From: UBA6168 sp041752395
GTDB taxonomy: Bacteria > Bacteroidota > Bacteroidia > Chitinophagales > Saprospiraceae
Direction of reading: 5' to 3'
DNA length: 10,405 nucleotides
NCBI GenBank assembly: GCA_041752395.1
Contig: JBGSWN010000272.1
Location: forward strand, 1 to 10,405
The notes under the pieces were generated by a model. The model searched no databases. It saw only the letters and a program-made list of their open reading frames with translations, and had not been told where the DNA came from. This document shows positions 1-5,478 of this stretch, one piece after another; within the stretch, counting starts at the first letter, position 1, and each line of letters opens with the position of its first letter. Both the position numbers and the translations under genes were made by a program.

Positions 1-50
1 TTTTTCATAAAGGTCACAGACCTTGTAGCATATTGAAATCAAGAGTTCTT

Positions 51-103
51 CCCAGTCCAGCATAGTGCAGTGTTTTGTTCTTACTGCAATATCGCTGACT
101 GGG
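51..103 (+). terminator. Long compound hairpin, possible terminator or structured RNA
   Basis: CCCAGTC (51-57) pairs with GACTGGG (97-103), AGC (59-61) with GCT (94-96), ATA (62-64) with TAT (90-92), and TGCAGT (66-71) with ACTGCA (83-88). This makes 19 Watson-Crick pairs, broken by single bulged C residues at 58 and 93 and a G/A mismatch (65/89). The loop at 73-81 is T-rich. The 3' side runs into AGGTTTTATT, so it could stop transcription from a gene left of the window. It is longer and more irregular than a typical intrinsic terminator, so a palindromic repeat or small structured RNA is also possible. Confidence 0.45.
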
Positions 104-135
104 AGGTTTTATTCACCTTGAACCCGTTATTCGCA

Positions 136-252
136 TCATTAGTCATTTACCCCGTGTCATTGGTCGTTTGCTACAGGTCATTTTTCATAGAATATAAAGC
201 TCAGCTTCAATGGCAAATGACCTCAATGACCAATGACTTAAATGACTAATGA
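136..252. repeat. Nested inverted repeat built of GTCATT-type units
   Basis: Three segments pair in nested order: 136-149 with 239-252 (14 bp, TCATTAGTCATTTA), 156-165 with 228-237 (10 bp, GTCATTGGTC) and 175-183 with 215-223 (9 bp, AGGTCATTT). Together they give 33 matched positions around a spacer at 184-214. Each arm is a degenerate tandem array of GTCATT-like units with a period of about 7-9 nt. The right arm ends only about 10 bp before a promoter-like element for the next gene. The geometry resembles the inverted arms of the S23 cassettes at 4292-4861 and 5479-5806, but nothing is encoded between these arms. Confidence 0.7.
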
Positions 253-260
253 CAATTCCC

Positions 261-268
261 TACATTTG
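261..268 (+). promoter_or_regulatory. Bacteroidota-type -7 element (TACATTTG)
   Basis: TACATTTG matches the TAnnTTTG -7 consensus of Bacteroidota primary-sigma promoters and lies 22 nt before the chosen ATG at 291. No good TTTG at -33 is visible, so support comes only from the motif and its position. Confidence 0.4.
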
Positions 269-290
269 CCCAGCATTCAAACACAGCAAC

Positions 291-2225
291 ATGTCGCAAA
301 AGAAAAACAAGCCGAACCCAACACCCGCCCAAAAGCCCAAGCAATCCATTTCCAAAACGCCCCGACTCCTCCCTTGGGCGCTCGGCATCGCCGCCTTCAG
401 TTTCGTACTGTACCTCAACACCGTCAGCTACGATTACGTGCTCGACGACTTCTCCGTCATCAAGGAAAACTTCGTGACGAAACGAGGCTTTGCTGGCATC
501 CCCGACCTCTGGACGCACCACAGCCGCCACGGTTATTGGAACAGCGTCGGGGAGCTGTACCGCCCGATACCGATGACGATGTTCGCCATCGAATGGGCCT
601 TTGCGCCGGACAAACCGAGCCTCAGCCACTTCATGAACATCCTGTTTTATGCCCTCAGCGGAGCGCTGCTTTTTGTCACGCTGGCCCGTTGGATGCGGGA
701 CTACAACCTGCTGCTGCCGCTGCTCGCCACCCTGTTTTTCATGGCGCACCCGGTGCATGTGGAGGTGGTGGCAAACATCAAAAGCCGGGACGAAATCATG
801 ATGTTCGGCTTCGCAACGCTGGCGCTTTTCTTTTTGCATAAATACCTGACCACCAATAAAATAGGGGCAATGGCTGCCTCGTTGGCGAGCTACACCCTGG
901 CGCTTTTCAGCAAGGAAAACGCCGTCACCTTCGTGGCCATCGTGCCGCTGATGATGTGGTTTTTTACCAAAAATGACTTCAAAAAAATCGCCCTCACAAC
1001 GTTGCCGTACCTGCTGCCCGCCATCCTCTTCGTGCTGGTGCGCAAGGCCGTCATCGGCTCGCTGACGAATCCCGGCGAGACCTATGCCCTCGACAATATC
1101 CTCGTGGCAGCGAAGGGCGCCGACTACTACGCCAACGCCTTCCTGCTCCTTGGCAAATACCTGTGGTCACTCTTCGTCCCGTACCCGCTTTCCAGCGATT
1201 TCGGGTTCAACCAAATCCCGCTCACCACTTGGGGCGACTGGCGGGTACTGCTCTCACTCGTGGCATGGCTGGGCTTGGGTGTGCTGGCAGTTTTGGGGCT
1301 TCGCAAAAGGAGCCTCTGGTCCTTCGCCATCCTATTCTTTTTCATCAATTTCAGCATTTTCACCAACCTCTTTGTCACCATCGGCACGAGCTACGGTGAC
1401 CGTTTGCTGTACTCCGCCACGCCCGGTTTTGCGCTGGCGCTGGCGCTTATTTTGACCAAAATTTTTAAGGTGGAATGGATGGCGGCCACGCCTGTTGGTA
1501 CAAGTATTTTAGGTAAAAACACGGGGCTTCTGGCGGTGGCAGGTGTCGTTATGTTGGCGTTTTCGGTGCTCACTTTCAGCCGCAATTTCGCTTGGAAGGA
1601 CAGCTACACCCTCTACGAAACCGACATCGAAACTTCCCCGAACAGTGCCAAACTGAATTTCCACTACGGCCTCGAAATCGTGCAGCGAGGCCTGAAATCC
1701 AAAGACCCCGCCGAGACGCAAGCCTACAACCTGCGGGCGAGGAAGCAGTTCGAGAAGGCGACACAGATTTTGCCGGAGTACCACGATGCCTACTCTCAGC
1801 TCGGCCTCACCTACTATCGGGAGGAATCCGCCAAGCCCGACCCTCGCACCCGTGACTATACCAAGGCCATGGAAAACTACAACCTGGCCCTGAAATACAA
1901 GCCGAATTTCCCGCTGGTATATAGCAATATGGGCATTATTTACTTCGAAAGCGGCCAATTGGACAAGGCGAAGGAGGTCTATGAAAAAGCCGTGCAATAC
2001 GACCCCCGCATGGTGGATGCGCTCCGCAACCTCGGTGCCGTGAACGCCATGCAGAAGAACTTCCCTGACGCCATCAAATGGTTCAAGCAGGGGCTGGAAT
2101 ATGACCCGGAGAATGCGACGTTGAATTTTTATCTGGGGTCTGCTTATAAGGATAGCGGGCAGGAGGCGCTGGGAGTGCCGTTTTTTGAGAAGGCGTATCG
2201 GTTGGATCCGGGGTTGAAGAAATAG
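291..2225 (+). CDS. Polytopic membrane glycosyltransferase-like protein with C-terminal TPR repeats
   Basis: This 644-residue protein has a basic N-terminal tail and then a hydrophobic, multi-spanning region to about residue 430. Its layout recalls GT-C enzymes of the TMTC/PMT-like type (lipid-linked sugar donors, O-mannosyl-type transfer). Visible motifs are an acidic pair in the first extracytoplasmic loop (DYVLDDF, Asp52-Asp53), YRP at 90-92, and HPVHVEVVANIKSRDE from 153. From about residue 456 to the end there are roughly four TPR units, for example around YSNMGIIYFESGQLDKA and LRNLGAVNAMQKNFPDA, probably for protein contacts. I chose ATG 291 because the in-frame ATG at 249 lies in the upstream repeat and before the promoter-like TACATTTG. 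The acceptor is unknown. Family placement is moderately sure; the enzymatic role is inferred. Confidence 0.75.
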   Translation: MSQKKNKPNPTPAQKPKQSISKTPRLLPWALGIAAFSFVLYLNTVSYDYVLDDFSVIKENFVTKRGFAGIPDLWTHHSRHGYWNSVGELYRPIPMTMFAIEWAFAPDKPSLSHFMNILFYALSGALLFVTLARWMRDYNLLLPLLATLFFMAHPVHVEVVANIKSRDEIMMFGFATLALFFLHKYLTTNKIGAMAASLASYTLALFSKENAVTFVAIVPLMMWFFTKNDFKKIALTTLPYLLPAILFVLVRKAVIGSLTNPGETYALDNILVAAKGADYYANAFLLLGKYLWSLFVPYPLSSDFGFNQIPLTTWGDWRVLLSLVAWLGLGVLAVLGLRKRSLWSFAILFFFINFSIFTNLFVTIGTSYGDRLLYSATPGFALALALILTKIFKVEWMAATPVGTSILGKNTGLLAVAGVVMLAFSVLTFSRNFAWKDSYTLYETDIETSPNSAKLNFHYGLEIVQRGLKSKDPAETQAYNLRARKQFEKATQILPEYHDAYSQLGLTYYREESAKPDPRTRDYTKAMENYNLALKYKPNFPLVYSNMGIIYFESGQLDKAKEVYEKAVQYDPRMVDALRNLGAVNAMQKNFPDAIKWFKQGLEYDPENATLNFYLGSAYKDSGQEALGVPFFEKAYRLDPGLKK

Positions 2226-2228
2226 AAA

Positions 2229-2236
2229 TACCTTTG
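2229..2236 (+). promoter_or_regulatory. Possible -7 promoter element for the AT-rich gene
   Basis: TACCTTTG matches TAnnTTTG exactly, lies just after the TPR gene's stop codon and 75 nt before the ATG at 2311. The -33 side is weak. If real, the small secreted protein is transcribed independently of the upstream gene. Confidence 0.4.
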
Positions 2237-2310
2237 GTTTGTTATTGAATAATCACGTTGTGGAGGTAATTAATAGACTTTCTTAAAGTTGCCTTCTCAA
2301 AACAAGTTTA

Positions 2311-2889
2311 ATGAAACCATTCAACTTTCTAATCGCTGTTCTTTTCATTTTGTCAAATGTTAATTGCAAAAAGGAAGAACCTAAATGCGTCTTTAATCAT
2401 ATTGTTCCAAGTAAATTCAAGGATTATGTGCCTTATAAAGATGGAGACCAAGTTGTCTTTAAAGCTACATCTGGTCAATTGGATACCTTGATAGTTTCCG
2501 AAATTAAGTTTGACTCATTCCCAGGTTCTAGGCATGATTGCCCGAATGTTTATGAAAAGGTGCATTGTACAATATCAACTAATTGGAAGGATTCTTCGGG
2601 CATGAACGTCAATCAGACAATAACAATATTTGACTATGTAGTGACACCCAATACCAAGATAATAACAGTAGATGGTGGGGAATTTCAAGCAACTGACTTC
2701 GGAGGTGGCAGTAATGCAGATATTAACTTACTGCAAAAAATAGCGGTAGATGGAATCACGTATTCCGATGTTTTATTGGCAAACTGCCGTAATCCAATTG
2801 AATGTAGTTTTATTGATTCTATGTGTTTTGTAAAGAACCATGGCCTAATATTTTATTCTATTTATGGGAAAAAATGGGTTAAGATTTAA
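2311..2889 (+). CDS. Hypothetical exported protein, possible lipoprotein, in an AT-rich island
   Basis: This 192-residue protein is of unrecognised family. The N-terminus is a short signal sequence (MKPFNFLIAVLFILSNVNCK) ending at Cys19 followed by KKEEP. That is lipoprotein-like, although the residues before the Cys (Asn-Val-Asn) are not a canonical lipobox. The mature part has several cysteines (in PKCVF, HDCPN, KVHCT, ANCRN, IECSF and DSMCF), suggesting disulfides or metal binding, and ends in a hydrophobic and basic tail (GLIFYSIYGKKWVKI). Codon use is strikingly AT-rich (AAT, ATA, GAT and TTT dominate) compared with the GC-preferring neighbours, and the flanks share this. That suggests recent acquisition. 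No partner gene is evident. It is confidently a coding gene of unknown function. Confidence 0.75.
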   Translation: MKPFNFLIAVLFILSNVNCKKEEPKCVFNHIVPSKFKDYVPYKDGDQVVFKATSGQLDTLIVSEIKFDSFPGSRHDCPNVYEKVHCTISTNWKDSSGMNVNQTITIFDYVVTPNTKIITVDGGEFQATDFGGGSNADINLLQKIAVDGITYSDVLLANCRNPIECSFIDSMCFVKNHGLIFYSIYGKKWVKI

Positions 2890-2990
2890 TTCCCAGTTCC
2901 TGCAAGTCCAACGCAGGCTGACTTTCCGCCACCTATCAGCACCAGTATTCTCAGATTTCAAAAATACCCAGAATCAACCCACCTCCCCCC

Positions 2991-3021
2991 AAACGAAAAA
3001 CGGGCCGCCCAATGCCGCCCG
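2991..3021 (-). terminator. Weak GC hairpin followed by T-run on the minus strand
   Basis: On the minus strand, CGGGC (3021-3017) and GCCCG (3005-3001) enclose an 11-nt loop and are followed by TTTTTCG. The stem is short (5 bp, 6 with one G-T). No minus-strand gene lies directly upstream of it, so its role is doubtful. Confidence 0.25.
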
Positions 3022-3057
3022 CTTCCTAATCATCGCACTTAATGTCCGAAGACACCA

Positions 3058-3085
3058 GGCTGGTATGTTAGCCAGCCCTTTATCT
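3058..3085 (+). terminator. Possible intrinsic terminator downstream of the AT-rich gene
   Basis: GGCTGG (3058-3063) and CCAGCC (3072-3077) form a 6-bp stem with an 8-nt loop, followed by CTTTATCTTTATT. It lies about 170 nt after the stop at 2889, the only + strand gene it could serve. The U-tract is interrupted, so support is modest. Confidence 0.35.
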
Positions 3086-3262
3086 TTATTGCGCAAGAAA
3101 TGCACACTCGTTTTCAAAAATTGGCTTCAATTTAAATTGACGCCTGTTTTTGTATGCAAGGACAAACCTTTGATTGTCTTTGATTCGGCAAAGCTAAAAT
3201 CAAAAATAGCGCCATAAACTACGACTTCTTCACCCGTGGAACTTCCCAATCCCATTTCCCGT

Positions 3263-3270
3263 TACCTTTG
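3263..3270 (+). promoter_or_regulatory. Possible -7 promoter element for rsgA
   Basis: TACCTTTG is an exact TAnnTTTG match 79 nt upstream of the rsgA start. The implied leader (about 70 nt) contains the 7-nt-period array at 3317-3344. No convincing -33 TTTG is seen. Confidence 0.4.
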
Positions 3271-3316
3271 CCTTTGAACGGAGACGGGACCATAGACATT
3301 AGAATAGCTTGTTTAA

Positions 3317-3344
3317 AGTCTAACATCTCCAGTCTAAAGTCTTA
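3317..3344 (+). repeat. Four-unit 7-nt tandem array in the rsgA leader
   Basis: The units in exact 7-nt register are AGTCTAA, CATCTCC, AGTCTAA and AGTCTTA. The array ends 5 nt before the TTG start of rsgA, and similar letters continue upstream (around 3293-3320). It belongs with the other short-unit arrays in this window. Confidence 0.6.
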
Positions 3345-3349
3345 TCAAT

Positions 3350-4294
3350 TTGAATAAAGGAATCGTCATTAAATCCACCGGCAGTTGGTACCAAGTGCTG
3401 CTGGAAAACGGGGAGGTGCAGGAATGCCGCATCATCGGCAAGCTGCGCCTCGAAGACATGAAGACCACCAACCCCATTGCTGTCGGCGACGAGGTGATGG
3501 TGGGGCCGGACGAGGAAGGCCGGGGCGTCATCAAGGAAGTGCTGCCCCGCCGCAACTGCGTCATACGGCAATCGCCACGGCGCAAGCGGGACATGCACCT
3601 CATCGCCGCCAACGTGGACCAGGCCATGCTCATCACCACCATCGTCGAGCCGAACCTGAAACAGGGCTTCATTGACCGCTTCCTGCTGATGACCGAGCCG
3701 TACAATATCCCCACCTGCATCGTTTTCAACAAGGCCGACCTCTACGAGGAATATGACCTCGATACGTTCCAAATCCTGAAAGACCTTTACGAAGGCATTG
3801 GTTACGAAGTGATGCTTGTCTCTGCGGAAACGGGCGATGGGATTGCCGATTTACACGCTTATTTAAAGGGAAAAACGACCTTGGTGAGCGGCCAATCCGG
3901 CGTCGGGAAGTCCACCTTGGTGAACGCCGTGGAACCTAACCTCGACCTCCGCACGGGCGACCTCTCCGACCATTCTGGCAAGGGCCAGCACACGACCACT
4001 TTCGCCGAAATGTTCCCGCTGAGCTTTGGTGGCAGCATCATCGACACGCCGGGCATCAAGCTGCTGGCCTTCAATAACCTCACCCCACTTGACGTGGCCC
4101 ATAATTTTCGGGAGTTGTTTGAAAAATCTTCGGAATGCAAGTACGGCGGGGATTGTCTTCATAAAAATGAGCCGAAATGTGCTGTAAAGGCCGCCGTAGA
4201 ATCCGGCGAAATCAGCCCGCTCAGGTACATGAATTACCTGTCCATCCTCGATGATGTAGAAAACCAAAACGCCTGGGAGATACACGAAATGTAA
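3350..4294 (+). CDS. rsgA: Ribosome small subunit-dependent GTPase A (RsgA/YjeQ)
   Basis: RsgA is a circularly permuted GTPase that binds the 30S subunit late in assembly and checks or releases maturation factors. The 314-residue protein has the family order: N-terminal OB-like domain (about 1-75); G4 motif NKAD (127-130); G5-like SAE (158-160); P-loop GQSGVGKST (181-189); switch region GKGQHTTT (210-217); G3 DTPG (232-235); and a zinc site Cys263-x5-Cys269-x-His271-x5-Cys277. Length and motif set are complete. The start is TTG 3350: an in-frame TAA at 3335 excludes upstream ATGs, and MNKGIVIKSTGSWY is the expected family beginning. The TAA stop (4292-4294) is also the first three bases of the S23 cassette's terminal repeat. 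Confidence 0.96.
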   Translation: MNKGIVIKSTGSWYQVLLENGEVQECRIIGKLRLEDMKTTNPIAVGDEVMVGPDEEGRGVIKEVLPRRNCVIRQSPRRKRDMHLIAANVDQAMLITTIVEPNLKQGFIDRFLLMTEPYNIPTCIVFNKADLYEEYDLDTFQILKDLYEGIGYEVMLVSAETGDGIADLHAYLKGKTTLVSGQSGVGKSTLVNAVEPNLDLRTGDLSDHSGKGQHTTTFAEMFPLSFGGSIIDTPGIKLLAFNNLTPLDVAHNFRELFEKSSECKYGGDCLHKNEPKCAVKAAVESGEISPLRYMNYLSILDDVENQNAWEIHEM

Positions 4295-4384
4295 GAGGGT
4301 GAGAGGGTGAGAAATGTGAGAGTGTGAGAAATGTGAGAGCGTGAGAGCGTGAAATGGTGAGAATTGGATATTATTGCAAACACG

Positions 4385-4418
4385 GGCATATTTGCAAATG
4401 CCTGATATTCAGGTTTTA
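4385..4418 (+). promoter_or_regulatory. Two overlapping hairpins in the leader of the S23 gene
   Basis: GGCAT (4385-4389) can pair with ATGCC (4398-4402). CCTGA (4401-4405) can pair with TCAGG (4409-4413), followed by TTTTA. The two stems share CC at 4401-4402, so they compete. The second looks like a weak terminator 40 nt upstream of the ATG. Any attenuation role is speculative. Confidence 0.25.
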
Positions 4419-4456
4419 CGATGAAATGTGAAGTTTAGTGACCTTAACTAACTACT

Positions 4457-4816
4457 ATGACAAACGAAGAATTCAATGAGGCATTCAGGAAACGGACAAG
4501 AGATTTTGCAGTCAGGGCACTCAAATTTTTGGGTTTGGTGCCATTTAATACAGCCACGAGAGTGATGTCTTACCAATTGGGGAAATCTGCCACTTCGGTG
4601 GGTGCGAATTTCAGGGCATTTTGTCGGGGAAGGTCTAAAAATGAAAGATATTCCAAAATCTGCATTGTCGTAGAAGAAGCTGACGAATGTATTTACTGGA
4701 TAGACCTCTTCGACGCCACCGATTTTGGTGACAAAACTGAATTAAAATGGCTTTCAAATGAGTCCCTCGAAATCCTCAAAGTCACCGCCAAAATCAAATC
4801 ATCTTTAGCCCCCTAG
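4457..4816 (+). CDS. Four-helix-bundle protein, S23 (23S rRNA intervening sequence) type
   Basis: This 119-residue protein has the pattern of the S23/four-helix-bundle family, first known from ORFs in intervening sequences of 23S rRNA and also found as free-standing genes in Bacteroidota. The characteristic core is LGKSATSVGANFRAFCRGRS (residues about 41-60), then an EEADECIYWIDL helix and a final amphipathic helix (SLEILKVTAKIKSS). Family members are small all-helical proteins, and their molecular role is not settled. ATG 4457 is preceded by TAACTAACTACT with no Shine-Dalgarno. The gene sits inside complementary repeat arms. A near-identical but broken copy lies at 5492-5724 on the other strand and shares the bases TACTATGACAAACGA at its start. 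Confidence 0.85.
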   Translation: MTNEEFNEAFRKRTRDFAVRALKFLGLVPFNTATRVMSYQLGKSATSVGANFRAFCRGRSKNERYSKICIVVEEADECIYWIDLFDATDFGDKTELKWLSNESLEILKVTAKIKSSLAP

Positions 4817-4850
4817 CTTACCTCTCACATCTCTCACGCTCTCACATCTC

Positions 4851-5444
4851 TCACCCTCTTAAAAGCCATCCCGCAATGCTCATCCTTTCCCGCTTGGCGG
4901 GGCGCACTTCGTGCTCAATTTTATCCGCTTTGAAAAAAACGACCCGCCCGCCTTGGGGTTGGATAATGATTTCCTTTCCATCAAGATACAGCACCAATTC
5001 GCCGCCGTCAGTGTCCAGCCAGTCCTCGTTGAGGTAGGTGAGCATGGAAAATTGGCGGTTGGAATCCAACTTGAACTGGTCGAGGTGGCGCTTGTAAAAG
5101 CTGCCCGTTTCGTAAAGTGCGTTGTGGAATTCACTGCCGTTGATGCCGGTGTAGCAGGTCTGGTTCAGGTAGGCGTAAAACGCAGTAATAACGGCCATGA
5201 ACGCCAATTCGGAAGGTTCGATAGACGCATTTTCCAGCCATAAAATCACATCGCCACGGACGAGTTGGTTTTGCTGAAAACTGGCCTGTTTGCCAACACC
5301 GGCTTGGTGCATGAGTCCGTCGGCATGGCCTTTTTGGAGGTTTTTGCGCAGCGAAACAATCAGGTTTTTGTCGAAAAAGTCCTCACAAGTGGCATAATCA
5401 TCGGCGAGGTAGCCTTGTATGAGTGCCTCGAATTTTTCTTGCAA
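4851..5444 (-). CDS. 2OG-Fe(II) oxygenase (SM-20/prolyl 4-hydroxylase-like)
   Basis: A 197-residue non-heme iron dioxygenase, probably a protein or amino-acid hydroxylase using 2-oxoglutarate and oxygen; the substrate is unknown. The iron triad is visible as HLD (His120, Asp122) and distal His178 in KIEHEV. Arg187 in RERMSIAGW is placed to bind the 2-oxoglutarate carboxylate. GGELVLY (147-153) and GGRVVFF (165-171) are the usual core strands. The start is TTG 5444: a TAA lies in frame just upstream, no ATG lies between, and the next ATG (residue 45) would remove conserved sequence. The last residues (LLRG) and the TGA stop are encoded by the end of the S23 cassette's terminal repeat. Upstream, the second cassette ends about 35 bp before the start and leaves little room for a native promoter. 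Confidence 0.85.
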   Translation of the reverse strand: MQEKFEALIQGYLADDYATCEDFFDKNLIVSLRKNLQKGHADGLMHQAGVGKQASFQQNQLVRGDVILWLENASIEPSELAFMAVITAFYAYLNQTCYTGINGSEFHNALYETGSFYKRHLDQFKLDSNRQFSMLTYLNEDWLDTDGGELVLYLDGKEIIIQPQGGRVVFFKADKIEHEVRPAKRERMSIAGWLLRG

Positions 5445-5478
5445 ATGTTGATTTCTAGCGCATTAATTAGAGAGTGAT

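Larger units (their letters stand above)
1..290. other. Gene-free region with two fold-back structures
   Basis: I see no credible coding sequence here. The stretch has a small hairpin at 10-24 (AAGGTC, loop ACA, GACCTT), a long compound hairpin at 51-103, a nested inverted repeat of GTCATT-type units at 136-252, and a promoter-like TACATTTG at 261-268 ahead of the TPR gene. The end of an upstream gene may lie left of the window. The arrangement fits a gene end or terminator followed by a repeat-invaded promoter region, but that reading is inference. Confidence 0.6.
2890..3349. other. 460-bp intergenic region with hairpins, a promoter-like site and a short-repeat array
   Basis: An open frame runs through part of this stretch on the + strand, but it begins inside the preceding gene and its composition is not protein-like. 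Visible elements are a GC hairpin at 3001-3021, a hairpin at 3058-3077 followed by a T-rich tract, a weak 7-bp inverted repeat (TTTGATT at 3179-3185 with AATCAAA at 3198-3204), a TACCTTTG promoter-like element at 3263, and a 7-nt-period array at 3317-3344 ending just before the rsgA start. Confidence 0.5.
4292..4861 (+). mobile_element. S23-gene cassette bounded by inverted short-repeat arms (copy 1)
   Basis: A 570-bp unit carrying the four-helix-bundle gene at 4457-4816. The left arm (4292-4363) is a degenerate array of GTGAGAG-like units every 8-9 nt, starting at 4299, 4307, 4316, 4324, 4333, 4341, 4349 and 4357. The right arm (about 4822-4861) is the complement, CTCTCAC-like. The ends are a perfect 14-bp inverted repeat: TAAGAGGGTGAGAG at 4292-4305 and its complement at 4848-4861. 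I see no target-site duplication. The unit sits exactly between two convergent genes and touches both stop codons. A shortened second copy lies at 5479-5806. Calling it a mobile element is inference from the shared architecture and the two copies. A transposase is not present. Confidence 0.55.

Noticed and set aside
246..839. Long open frames overlapping the start of the TPR gene on both strands
   Set aside because: Shadows of the 291-2225 gene. Only that frame gives membrane segments and TPRs.
2864..3217. Open frame of 117 codons on the + strand after the AT-rich gene
   Set aside because: It starts inside the preceding gene, crosses hairpins and has no protein-like pattern or family resemblance.
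4292..4363. CRISPR-like array
   Set aside because: Units are 8-9 nt without spacers of regular length and no cas genes are present; this is a degenerate short tandem repeat.
4287..4866. Target-site duplication around cassette 1
   Set aside because: The bases directly outside the terminal repeats (GAAATG and AAAGCC) do not match, so no duplication can be claimed.
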